DNA of 8,674 nucleotides from Flavobacteriales bacterium CG_4_9_14_3_um_filter_32_8 (GTDB lineage: Bacteria; Bacteroidota; Bacteroidia; Flavobacteriales_E; Vicingaceae). The position numbers and the translations under genes were made by a program. Of the stretch, positions 1 through 7,428 are shown piece after piece. A model generated the notes under the pieces. That model ran no database searches, was not told where the DNA came from, and saw only the letters and a list, made by a program, of their open reading frames with translations. The stretch spans positions 1 to 8,674 of the forward strand of contig PFUQ01000119.1 in NCBI GenBank assembly GCA_002790175.1, in the 5' to 3' direction. Numbering within the stretch: position 1 is the stretch's first letter; the number at the start of each line of letters is the position of its first letter.

Positions 1-755
1 TGGCTCGCTAAAGTTGTCTCATCGCCATCAAAAATAAAATGTAAGCGTTTACCAAAACGTATTTTTTCTATTTCTAAATATAACTTAATGTTTTCTAATT
101 CGGTTTCTAGTGTTGCAATTTGTCGGTCGTTGTTGCTCAACGAATATCTTAAATAATCTGAAAGTTGGATAATCATTTCCTGTGCTTTTTGTGGAGAACT
201 CATGGTTAAAGAGCTGATAGAATTTAAACTGTTAAACAAAAAATGAGGGTTGATTTGATTTTTTAAGGCACTCAATTCTATTTCTTTGAGCAAGGTGTTT
301 AAATGTGCTTCTTGTTTAATTTTTTCTTGAATGTCGTTGTAATAAATAATCACATAATAAATTAAAATAAATGCCGCATAATAAAAGATACCACTCACAA
401 TTCTCCAAGGAAAAGAACGGTCTAAAAAGGAAAGATAAGTGCTATCGCTAATGGCATATTTTAGGATAACATAACCTGTAATTAACCAAAATCCAATTAA
501 TAATAAAGAGGAAACGGCGTGACTGGTAAAAAGAGAGAAAAATTTACTGTTGGTTTTGTTATAACGAACTACATACCACAAACTAATGCCGAGAAATGCA
601 AAAAAGGTGTTAAACAAAAAGCTATCAGCCAAAGAAAATCGAATAGACAAAAGGTAATACCAATGTAAAACAGCAAAGTGGGCTCCAATAATTAGGAGCC
701 ACACCATTGCATAATTGATTAAATACGTTCTATTATTGGTTATTGGATTTAACAT
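1..755 (-). CDS. LytS/YehU-family sensor histidine kinase (partial, C-terminus beyond the left edge)
   Basis: This is a membrane sensor kinase of the LytS/YehU type. Such kinases normally phosphorylate a LytTR-domain response regulator. 251 residues are visible, starting at the ATG at 755. Four hydrophobic helices lie near residues 15-32, 45-63, 80-99 and 119-138. A short charged helix (about 140-160) leads into the His_kinase motif LKNQINPHFLFNSLNSI at 164-180, with His171 the expected phosphoacceptor. It continues through LSDYLRYSLSN and YLEIEKIRFGKRL, both typical of this family. The ATP-binding domain is cut off by the window edge. The gene lies 21 bp downstream of the LiaF-like gene on the same strand, so the two are probably cotranscribed. 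No Shine-Dalgarno sequence is visible. A nearby ATG at 759 is in another frame that closes quickly and was rejected. The family assignment is firm; the signal sensed is unknown. A regulator gene further left is inferred, not seen. Confidence 0.93.
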   Translation of the reverse strand, partial: MLNPITNNRTYLINYAMVWLLIIGAHFAVLHWYYLLSIRFSLADSFLFNTFFAFLGISLWYVVRYNKTNSKFFSLFTSHAVSSLLLIGFWLITGYVILKYAISDSTYLSFLDRSFPWRIVSGIFYYAAFILIYYVIIYYNDIQEKIKQEAHLNTLLKEIELSALKNQINPHFLFNSLNSISSLTMSSPQKAQEMIIQLSDYLRYSLSNNDRQIATLETELENIKLYLEIEKIRFGKRLHFIFDGDETTLAS

Positions 756-776
756 TCATAATAAAGGTAATAGAAA

Positions 777-1490
777 TTAATAACTTTTTATTTCTCCACC
801 ACCAAAAATAGTAAAACCTTTAATTTTCAGCACTTTATTCGGTTCAGCACCAGAAAAATCTATTGGACCTCTTTTGTCATCAAATGCTCCAAAGATAGAA
901 GTAACATCTACTTGAACGTCCCATCCTCTAGGAACAACAATTTCACAACCTCCAAAAATAGTAAAGACATCAATTAAAGATTCGTTTGTTTGAATTTTGG
1001 CTGAGGTTAAATCGATTTCACTACCACCAAAAACACTAGTTACTTTTCCTCCCAAAAAATTGTCGGAAGTAATTTTTCTTTTTCCTCCACCCATAAAGGT
1101 TAATACATCAATAAAGTTTTCTGAAGATTTTTCTTTATTAGAAAACTGATGTCTGTTTTTAACGGTTAGCATTAATACTCCGATAACCACAAATATGGCA
1201 GGCCAAAACATATCTTTTACCTCAAAAGGAATGTTTATTACTTTAGGAAGAATAAAAAATGCACCTATCGCAATTAATATGAATCCTGAACGATAATTTT
1301 CTTTGGTGATAATATTTACAACACCAATTCCTATTAATAACATTTGCCATGAAATAATAATGTGACTGATACTAGCGGGAATAATATCCATTTTTTTAGC
1401 GATTAATACTGCTCCTACCACAATAAATATTAATCCTATGATTAATCTCTTTTTACTCTTGTGTTCTTGAAATTTTTCTGATGAGTTCAT
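777..1490 (-). CDS. LiaF-like four-helix membrane protein with FGG-repeat C-terminal domain
   Basis: The 237-residue protein resembles the LiaI/LiaF-like transmembrane family followed by a LiaF-type C-terminal domain. In Firmicutes, LiaF restrains an envelope-stress two-component system; an analogous role here is inference. Four hydrophobic helices lie near residues 15-31, 43-61, 68-83 and 93-110, after a lysine-rich cytoplasmic N-terminus. From about 127 a beta-rich domain carries recurring motifs: FMGGG (132), VFGGSEI (153), IFGGCEI (179), IFGAFD (199) and IFGGGEI (229). This is the periodic pattern of the LiaF C-terminal fold. The open frame extends upstream to a TTG at 1520, but that codon lies inside the -7 promoter box. 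The ATG at 1490, preceded by an A/G-rich run, is therefore the better start. The stop is 21 bp before the LytS-like kinase, which supports a sensing module made of the two. Confidence 0.88.
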   Translation of the reverse strand: MNSSEKFQEHKSKKRLIIGLIFIVVGAVLIAKKMDIIPASISHIIISWQMLLIGIGVVNIITKENYRSGFILIAIGAFFILPKVINIPFEVKDMFWPAIFVVIGVLMLTVKNRHQFSNKEKSSENFIDVLTFMGGGKRKITSDNFLGGKVTSVFGGSEIDLTSAKIQTNESLIDVFTIFGGCEIVVPRGWDVQVDVTSIFGAFDDKRGPIDFSGAEPNKVLKIKGFTIFGGGEIKSY

Positions 1491-1517
1491 TTTTTTCTTT
1501 TTAGTTGATGAATACGA

Positions 1518-1551
1518 CAAATATAAATCGGCTTATTTATTCAAGAAACAA
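1518..1551 (-). promoter_or_regulatory. Bacteroidetes-type promoter for the LiaF-like/LytS operon
   Basis: Read on the minus strand, TATATTTG at 1525-1518 matches the Bacteroidetes -7 consensus TAnnTTTG exactly. A TTG at 1551-1549 lies 23 bp upstream, at the long end of accepted -33 spacing. A second TTG at 1544-1542 gives 16 bp. Transcription would start near 1511 and leave a leader of about 20 nt before the ATG at 1490. The last three bases of the box are the TTG that could otherwise be read as a longer start codon. Confidence 0.6.
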
Positions 1552-1609
1552 CTATTAGGTGAAAGGAGGTAAATTTTCGGTGAAGTGCGAAATCGGTACC
1601 AATAATTAG

Positions 1610-1617
1610 TAATTTTG
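1610..1617 (+). promoter_or_regulatory. Candidate -7 box for the bacilliredoxin gene
   Basis: TAATTTTG matches TAnnTTTG and lies 33 bp before the ATG at 1651. No TTG is found at the usual -33 distance, so this is a half-supported promoter. The leader after it is A/T-rich and lacks a Shine-Dalgarno sequence. Confidence 0.4.
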
Positions 1618-1650
1618 AATCAGTATAAATAATATTAAAAAAATAGAGAT

Positions 1651-2061
1651 ATGTATCCACCAGAATTAGTAGCACCAATGAGAGAAGAGTTAACCAAAGC
1701 AGGTTTTGTAGAATTAACATCTCCTGAACAAGTTGACAAAGCAATAACTAGCGAAGGAACAACTTTAGTCGTAATTAATTCGGTTTGTGGTTGTGCTGCC
1801 GCCAACGCAAGACCTGCAGCAAGAATTGCAGTAACCAACGACAAAAAACCAACCAGAATAACAACTGTTTTTGCTGGGGTTGATGCTGCTGCTGTTGCTC
1901 AAGCAAGAAAATACATGTTGCCTTACCCTCCATCTTCACCAAGTATGGGGTTGTTTAAAGATGGGAAATTGGTTCATTTTATCGAACGCCACAACATTGA
2001 AGGTAAGCCAGCAGAAATGATAGCTGAAAATTTAGCAGAAGCTTTTAATACTTACTGTTAA
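1651..2061 (+). CDS. BrxA/BrxB-family bacilliredoxin (YphP/YqiW type)
   Basis: The 136-residue protein is a thioredoxin-fold bacilliredoxin. By family knowledge it removes bacillithiol from mixed disulfides on cytoplasmic proteins. It opens with MYPPELVAPMREELTKAGF, a near-signature start for this family, and carries the active-site motif CGC at residues 46-48 within NSVCGCAAANARP. Further family landmarks are TTVFAGVD and the segment YPPSSPSMGLFKDGKLVHF followed by ERHNIEG. The chain ends in a cysteine (Cys136), a possible third redox residue. The length is normal for the family. It has its own likely promoter and terminator and appears monocistronic. Whether this organism makes bacillithiol cannot be seen here; many Bacteroidota do. 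BrxA and BrxB cannot be told apart from this sequence alone, so no symbol is given. Confidence 0.93.
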   Translation: MYPPELVAPMREELTKAGFVELTSPEQVDKAITSEGTTLVVINSVCGCAAANARPAARIAVTNDKKPTRITTVFAGVDAAAVAQARKYMLPYPPSSPSMGLFKDGKLVHFIERHNIEGKPAEMIAENLAEAFNTYC

Positions 2062-2085
2062 ACTATTAGTTAGGCCTTAACGAAA

Positions 2086-2127
2086 ACAAAAAGGCTCTAT
2101 TTTATTAATAAAATAGAGCCTTTTTGT
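2086..2127 (+). terminator. Perfect 42-bp palindromic terminator after the bacilliredoxin gene
   Basis: Two 21-base arms are exact reverse complements (2086-2106 and 2107-2127), with AAAAAGGCTCTATTTTATT on the left. The core GGCTCTA/TAGAGCC gives stability, and a T5 run at 2121-2125 follows the G+C part. The A5 run on the left arm makes it able to act in both directions. It begins 24 bp after the bacilliredoxin stop. It also ends just before the closing codon of the RHS remnant on the other strand. Confidence 0.85.
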
Positions 2128-2130
2128 AAT

Positions 2131-2268
2131 TTATTGGTGTACGTTGTAGGGGGGTAGGCATGGATAAGACATTGTTAATGAGTCAACACTTAAAAATTTA
2201 CCTAAACGAGGGTAAAAAAACCTTGTTACTTTAAGTCCGAGCGAACTAGCACCTACTTTTTTATTCCT
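2131..2268 (-). pseudogene. Remnant of an RHS repeat-associated core domain
   Basis: The minus strand between two stops reads about 45 codons with no usable start. The part from 2223 to 2134 contains RFFYPRLGKFLSVDSLT and then SYPCLPPYN. This closely follows the RHS repeat-associated core pattern (RFYDPRLGRFLSVDPL... YP...PY) that sits before the variable toxin or C-terminal tip in RHS/YD-repeat proteins. The frame stops at TAA 2133-2131, soon after the PY motif, where an intact core would continue with a segment like NNPI..ID. No YD repeats or toxin are found on either side. I read this as a decayed scrap left between the bacilliredoxin and purL genes. The match was made by eye on about 26 residues, so the family call is good but not certain. 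Confidence 0.65.
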
Positions 2269-2299
2269 CTACTTGCAGGAGCGAGAGTAGAAGAAAAAA
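2257..2299. repeat. Imperfect inverted repeat upstream of purL
   Basis: TCTACT (2268-2273) pairs with AGTAGA (2286-2291). An alternative inner stem is CTTGC/GCGAG around the loop AGGA (2277-2280). A T6 run (2257-2262) and an A6 run (2294-2299) can extend the stem beyond a small internal loop. No T-tail follows on the plus strand, so it is not a standard terminator for either side. It borders the RHS remnant and could be part of the same scar or a small dispersed hairpin. The remaining stretch, 2300-2360, is plain A/T-rich DNA in which I see nothing else. Confidence 0.45.
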
Positions 2300-2360
2300 T
2301 TTATGTTAAAATTTTGTGTATAAAATAATATTAAAAAGCACACCATTTTATTGTTCTTTC

Positions 2361-2368
2361 TAACTTTG
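2361..2368 (+). promoter_or_regulatory. Candidate -7 box for purL
   Basis: TAACTTTG matches the Bacteroidetes TAnnTTTG box and lies 22 bp before the purL ATG, which implies a very short leader. No TTG sits at the normal -33 distance. No recognisable purine, ZTP or PRPP riboswitch is visible in the 2128-2390 region. Confidence 0.5.
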
Positions 2369-2390
2369 CACTTCTTCGTAAAAACTAAAA

Positions 2391-5300
2391 ATGATAGTAT
2401 TCTTTAAAATAAATACCCAAAAAATAATCGCTGTTCAGTTGAAAGGGGAATTAAAAGAAAAAGATATTCCTAAGCTAAATTGGTTGTTAAATGGAGAAAA
2501 ATTAGCCGAAAATGAATTAACGGGATTTTTTATTGGCCCAAGAGCAACAATGGTTTCACCATGGAGTACGAATGCTGTTGAGATTACTCAAAATATGGCA
2601 ATTACCAACATTGTTAGAATGGAAGAATACAAAATTGCAAAAGCAGCAACAGATTTTTATGACCCCATGTTGGAACTACTTTATACCGAACTTAACCAAG
2701 ATTTATTTACCATAAACATTCAACCAGAAGAAGTTTTATTAATAGCTGACATAAAAAAATACAGCGAAAAAGAAGGTTTGGCATTAAGTGATGAGGAGAT
2801 TACTTACTTAGAAAATGTGAGCAAAAAAATTAACCGAAAACTTACCGATAGTGAGGTTTTTGGGTTTTCGCAAGTCAACTCAGAACACTGTCGCCATAAA
2901 ATATTTAATGGCTCATTTGTGATAGATGGAAAAGAAAAACCTTCTTCCTTATTTAATTTAATCAGAAAAACGGCTAAAGAAAATCCAAACACAATTGTTT
3001 CGGCTTACAAGGATAATGTGAGTTTTGTTAAAGGTCCTAGTGCTATGCAGTTTGCACCAATCTCTCAAAACAAAGCCGATTTTTTTGAAATCAAAGAAAT
3101 TGATACTGTTCTTTCGCTAAAAGCAGAAACACATAATTTTCCAACAACGGTAGAACCTTTTAATGGTGCTGCTACTGGTTCTGGAGGAGAAATCAGGGAT
3201 AGGATGGCTGGTGGTTTAGGAAGTGTTCCGATGGCAGGAACTGCCGTTTACATGACTTCCTACTCTCGCTTAGAAGAAAATAGAGGATGGGAAAAAAATA
3301 TGGAAGAAAGAGAATGGTTGTACCAAACTCCTGTTGATATTTTAATTAAAGCCTCCAATGGTGCTTCAGATTTTGGAAACAAGTTTGGTCAACCCTTAAT
3401 TAATGGTTCAGTGTTAACTTTTGAGCATAAAGAAGCCAATAAAAAATATGGCTACGACAAAGTTATCATGCAAGCAGGTGGCATTGGGTATGGAAAATTT
3501 TCTGATGCACAAAAGCAAGTCCCTCAAAAAGGGGATAAAATTGTGGTGTTAGGTGGAGATAATTACCGAATTGGAATGGGTGGAAGTGCTGTTTCATCTG
3601 TAGCAACAGGCGAATATAGCAATGCGATTGAATTAAATGCCATCCAACGTTCCAACCCAGAAATGCAAAAAAGAGTTGCTAACGCCATTCGAGCCTTTGT
3701 TGAATCAACCCATAATCCAATCATTTCTATTCACGACCATGGGGCTGGCGGGCATTTGAATTGTCTTTCCGAATTAGTGGAAGAAGTTGGAGGCACAATA
3801 GATTTAAGAAAACTTCCTATTGGCGACCCCACTTTATCAGCCAAAGAAATTGTGGGCAATGAATCTCAAGAAAGAATGGGATTAGTCATCCAACAAAAAG
3901 ATATTCAACTGTTAGAAGAAATTTGTAAACGAGAAAGAGCTCCAATGTACATTGTTGGAGAAATTACTGGAAACCATATTTTTAAATTTGAGGATAAGGA
4001 AACTGGTGAAAATCCAATTGACCTTAAAATCGAAGATATGTTTGGTAAACCACCCAAAACAATCATTAAGGATAAAACGACAAGCACCAAATTTGAACCC
4101 TTATATTACAATACAGACAAGATTGCTGATTATTTAAAACAAGTTTTACAATTAGAAGCTGTTGCCTGTAAAGATTGGTTAACTAATAAAGTTGATCGAT
4201 CGGTTACGGGTAAAGTGGCTAAACAACAAACCGCAGGAGAAATTCAATTGCCGTTAAATAATTTAGGAGCTGTTGCACTAGATTATAAAGGAGAAAAAGG
4301 AATTGCTACAGCTTTAGGTCATGCACCAATTCCAGCATTAATTAGTGCCAAAAATGGAAGCAGATTAGCAATTGCAGAAGCATTAACCAACATTATTTGG
4401 GCTCCTATTAAAGATGGATTAAAATCAGTTTCGTTAAGTGCAAATTGGATGTGGCCTTGTAAAAATGAAGGGGAAGATGCCCGTTTGTATGAAGCCGTGG
4501 AAGCGGTAAGTGACTTTGCCTGTGAATTGGGAATAAATATTCCTACTGGAAAAGATTCTCTTTCTATGGTTCAAAAATATAAAGATGACAAAGTTTATGC
4601 TCCTGGAACAGTTATTATTACTGCTTCTGGAGAAGTAGAGAATATTAGAAAAATAGTTGAACCTGTATTGATAAATGATGAAAACTCTTCATTGATTTAC
4701 ATCGATTTTTCTAAAGATAAATTTAATTTAGGAGGGTCTTCTTTTGCTCAAATAATAAATAAACTAGGAGAATCAACGCCTTCGGTAACCGATAGTAAGT
4801 ATTTTGTTAAAACGTTTAATGCCATTCAAAAATTAATAAAAGAGGGGAAGATTTTAGCAGGACATGATATTTCTTCAGGTGGTATGTTGATTACTTTATT
4901 GGAAATGAATTTTGCCAATAAGAATGGAGGAGTTAAAGTCAACTTAAACTCATTTAGTGAGCATGAATTGTTGCCGATATTATTTAGTGAGAATCCAGGA
5001 ATAATTATACAAGTTAAAAATAGTAATGCAATCGTTTCTGATTTAGGAAAATTGGGTATTGAAGCCCATATTATTGGTACTCCAATTGCAGAGCGTTCAG
5101 TAAATATTTTTTACCGCAATGCCAATTTAAGTTTTGATATTGATAAATACAGAGACATTTGGTACAAAACTTCGTATCTATTAGACAAAAAACAAACCAA
5201 CGAAAAATTAGCAAAAGAGCGTTTTGAAACTTACAAGAATACAGTTTTAACCTACAAATTTCCAGAAGGATTTACTGGCAAATTAGCTGATTACGGATTG

Positions 5301-6095
5301 GAGCATGGAAGACAAAATAAAACAGGCATTAAAGCAGCTATCATTCGTGAGAAAGGAGTAAATGGAGATAGAGAAATGGCATATTCTTTATTTTTAGCAG
5401 GATTTGATGTGAAAGATGTCCACATGACGGATTTAATTGCAGGAAAAGAAGATTTGAGTGATGTAAATATGATTGTTTATGTTGGTGGGTTCTCCAACTC
5501 TGATGTTTTAGGTTCTGCAAAAGGATGGGCAGGAGCATTTTTATACAATTCAAAAGCTAAACAGGCATTAGATAATTTTTATGCAAGACCAGATACATTA
5601 AGCTTAGGAGTTTGTAATGGTTGTCAATTAATGATGGAGTTACATTTAATTGATTCAAAAGAAAAAACTCAACCGATGGCACATAATAAATCAGGCAAAT
5701 TTGAATCAGGATATCTAAATGTTAATATAGAAAAGAACAATTCTGTAATGCTTAAATCTTTGTCGGGAAGTCAATTAGGAATTTGGGTGGCTCATGGCGA
5801 AGGTCGTTTTCTTTTTGAAGGAGCAGAAGATGATTACAACATTGCAATAAAATATGCCGCAAGTAATTATCCTGCAAATCCAAACACTTCTGAGTTTAAT
5901 GCAGCTGGAATATGCTCTAACGATGGTCGCCATTTAGCGATGATGCCTCATTTAGAGCGAATTATTTTCCCTTGGCAAGCAGCACATTATCCTACTAACA
6001 GAAAACAAGATGATGTTACGCCTTGGCTAGAAGCTTTTGTTAATGCTAGAAAATGGGTGGAACTAAAACTAGAAGGCAAAAAGGAAAAAATTTGA
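2391..6095 (+). CDS. purL: Phosphoribosylformylglycinamidine synthase, single-chain (FGAM synthase)
   Basis: The enzyme converts FGAR, ATP and glutamine to FGAM, step 4 of de novo purine synthesis in the cytoplasm. The chain has 1234 residues, the expected size for the large fused form, so separate PurS and PurQ are not needed. The order is as follows. An N-terminal PurS-like domain comes first. A linker holds SEVFGFSQVNSEHCRH at 154-169. The first synthetase half holds HNFPTT at 248-253 and GSGGEIRDR at 263-271, then HDHGAGGH. The second half holds GHDISSGGM. The glutamine amidotransferase domain starts near 978. Its nucleophile is Cys1075 in LGVCNGCQ, and His1187 and Glu1189 in MPHLER complete the triad. 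All key residues are present. The start MIVFFKI fits Bacteroidetes homologues and follows a -7 box by 22 bp. It converges with purD, 41 bp away. Confidence 0.98.
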   Translation: MIVFFKINTQKIIAVQLKGELKEKDIPKLNWLLNGEKLAENELTGFFIGPRATMVSPWSTNAVEITQNMAITNIVRMEEYKIAKAATDFYDPMLELLYTELNQDLFTINIQPEEVLLIADIKKYSEKEGLALSDEEITYLENVSKKINRKLTDSEVFGFSQVNSEHCRHKIFNGSFVIDGKEKPSSLFNLIRKTAKENPNTIVSAYKDNVSFVKGPSAMQFAPISQNKADFFEIKEIDTVLSLKAETHNFPTTVEPFNGAATGSGGEIRDRMAGGLGSVPMAGTAVYMTSYSRLEENRGWEKNMEEREWLYQTPVDILIKASNGASDFGNKFGQPLINGSVLTFEHKEANKKYGYDKVIMQAGGIGYGKFSDAQKQVPQKGDKIVVLGGDNYRIGMGGSAVSSVATGEYSNAIELNAIQRSNPEMQKRVANAIRAFVESTHNPIISIHDHGAGGHLNCLSELVEEVGGTIDLRKLPIGDPTLSAKEIVGNESQERMGLVIQQKDIQLLEEICKRERAPMYIVGEITGNHIFKFEDKETGENPIDLKIEDMFGKPPKTIIKDKTTSTKFEPLYYNTDKIADYLKQVLQLEAVACKDWLTNKVDRSVTGKVAKQQTAGEIQLPLNNLGAVALDYKGEKGIATALGHAPIPALISAKNGSRLAIAEALTNIIWAPIKDGLKSVSLSANWMWPCKNEGEDARLYEAVEAVSDFACELGINIPTGKDSLSMVQKYKDDKVYAPGTVIITASGEVENIRKIVEPVLINDENSSLIYIDFSKDKFNLGGSSFAQIINKLGESTPSVTDSKYFVKTFNAIQKLIKEGKILAGHDISSGGMLITLLEMNFANKNGGVKVNLNSFSEHELLPILFSENPGIIIQVKNSNAIVSDLGKLGIEAHIIGTPIAERSVNIFYRNANLSFDIDKYRDIWYKTSYLLDKKQTNEKLAKERFETYKNTVLTYKFPEGFTGKLADYGLEHGRQNKTGIKAAIIREKGVNGDREMAYSLFLAGFDVKDVHMTDLIAGKEDLSDVNMIVYVGGFSNSDVLGSAKGWAGAFLYNSKAKQALDNFYARPDTLSLGVCNGCQLMMELHLIDSKEKTQPMAHNKSGKFESGYLNVNIEKNNSVMLKSLSGSQLGIWVAHGEGRFLFEGAEDDYNIAIKYAASNYPANPNTSEFNAAGICSNDGRHLAMMPHLERIIFPWQAAHYPTNRKQDDVTPWLEAFVNARKWVELKLEGKKEKI

Positions 6096-6136
6096 CCGCG
6101 TTATAAATAAAGGTGGGTTCTAAAATAAAGAGTAAA

Positions 6137-7414
6137 CTAGTAAGCCAAATCAAATCCAATGTCTTTTCGGTAATATTTTTTGTCGTAGTTTATTTTTTCG
6201 GCGTTAGCAAAGGATTTACTCAAGGCGTCTTTTATATCCGTTCCAAATGAGGTGATAGCTAAAACTCTACCACCATTGGTAACAATGTTTTTGCCTTCTT
6301 GTTTTGTGCCTGCATGAAATGCGATGCTGTCTTTAACTTGGTCAAAACCTGTCATTATTTTGCCTTTTTCGTAATCCTCAGGGTAACCTCCAGAAACCAA
6401 CATTACGGTTGTTGCAATTCGATTATCAACTTCAAACGATTTTTCGTGCAAAGTTTGATTGGCAACGCCTTCAAACAAATCCAATAAATCCGATTTTATT
6501 CTTGGGATAACCACTTCAGTTTCTGGGTCACCCATTCGTACATTGTATTCAACAACTGATGGATTTCCGTTATCGTTCATCAACCCAATAAAAATAAAAC
6601 CTTTGTAATTGATTCCTTCTTTTTTTAGTCCGTTTATAGTTGGAATAACCACTTGTTCTTCCACTTTCTTAATAAAATCGGCAGTAGCAAAAGGAACTGG
6701 AGAAATGGCTCCCATTCCACCTGTGTTTAGACCTGTGTCGCCTTCACCAATTCGTTTGTAATCTTTGGCAGATGGTAAAATTTTGTAGCTGTTGCCATCG
6801 GTTAACACAAAAACCGATAATTCAATTCCTTTTAAAAATTCTTCGATAACTACAGTTGATGAAGCTGCTCCAAATTTCTGGTCTTCTATCATCAACGAAA
6901 GTTCTTTTTTTGCTTCAACTAAATCGGTTAAAATCAACACGCCTTTTCCTGCTGCAAGCCCATCGGCTTTTAATACATACGGTGGCGTTAAGCTTTCTAA
7001 AAATGCGTGTCCTTGTGTTAAATTTGATTGGGTAAAACTTTTGTATTTGGCGGTTGGAACGCCATATTTTTCCATAAATATTTTAGAAAATTCTTTGCTG
7101 CCTTCTAATTGTGCACCATCTTTTTGAGGCCCAATTACAGGTATGTTTTTTAGTTGAGTATCTGCCAAAAAGTAATCGTGAATACCTTTAACTAGAGGGT
7201 CTTCTGGCCCAACCACTACCATGTTAATTGAGTTGGTTAACACAAAGTTTTTGATGGCATCAAAATCGGTAGCAGCAATAGCGATATTGGTTCCAACTTT
7301 TGCTGTTCCAGCATTTCCTGGAGCAATAAACAGTTGTTTCAATTTGCTGCTTTGAGCCAGTTTCCATGCGAAAGTATGCTCTCTTCCTCCCGAACCGAGT
7401 ATTAATACATTCAT
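6137..7414 (-). CDS. purD: Phosphoribosylamine--glycine ligase (GAR synthetase)
   Basis: PurD joins 5-phosphoribosylamine and glycine using ATP to give GAR, step 2 of de novo purine synthesis. The 425-residue length is normal for a monofunctional PurD. The N-terminal domain opens with MNVLILGSGGREHTFAWKL and has GPEDPLVKGI at 69-78. The ATP-grasp region shows GSKEFSKIFMEKYGVPTA (105-122), VLKADGLAAGKGV (147-159), EEFLKGIELSVF (191-202) and GDTGLNTGGMGAISP (225-239). The magnesium-binding signature VEYNVRMGDPETE lies at 288-300. The ATG at 7414 begins the conserved N-terminal strand, so the start is secure. A -7 box lies 15 bp upstream. It is transcribed towards purL and separately from it. 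No PurM or PurN domain is fused. Confidence 0.98.
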   Translation of the reverse strand: MNVLILGSGGREHTFAWKLAQSSKLKQLFIAPGNAGTAKVGTNIAIAATDFDAIKNFVLTNSINMVVVGPEDPLVKGIHDYFLADTQLKNIPVIGPQKDGAQLEGSKEFSKIFMEKYGVPTAKYKSFTQSNLTQGHAFLESLTPPYVLKADGLAAGKGVLILTDLVEAKKELSLMIEDQKFGAASSTVVIEEFLKGIELSVFVLTDGNSYKILPSAKDYKRIGEGDTGLNTGGMGAISPVPFATADFIKKVEEQVVIPTINGLKKEGINYKGFIFIGLMNDNGNPSVVEYNVRMGDPETEVVIPRIKSDLLDLFEGVANQTLHEKSFEVDNRIATTVMLVSGGYPEDYEKGKIMTGFDQVKDSIAFHAGTKQEGKNIVTNGGRVLAITSFGTDIKDALSKSFANAEKINYDKKYYRKDIGFDLAY

Positions 7415-7428
7415 GTTGTTTTTTGCTG

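Noticed and set aside
1541..1744. Minus-strand open frame of 67 codons overlapping the start of the bacilliredoxin gene
   Set aside because: It is largely antisense to a clear bacilliredoxin gene, has no family resemblance and no promoter.
1635..1844. Minus-strand open frame of 69 codons with a hydrophobic, alanine-rich translation
   Set aside because: It is the mirror of the Ala/Thr/Val-rich bacilliredoxin coding sequence and has no independent support.
2128..2390. Possible purine-responsive riboswitch in the purL upstream region
   Set aside because: No conserved core of the purine, ZTP or PRPP classes could be found, and the -7 box at 2361-2368 would leave this stretch outside the purL transcript.
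3905..4137. Short open frames on both strands within purL
   Set aside because: They are shadows of the intact purL reading frame, which is conserved throughout.
6792..7127. Plus-strand open frame of 111 codons inside purD
   Set aside because: It is antisense to the conserved ATP-grasp region of PurD; its composition is that of a shadow frame.
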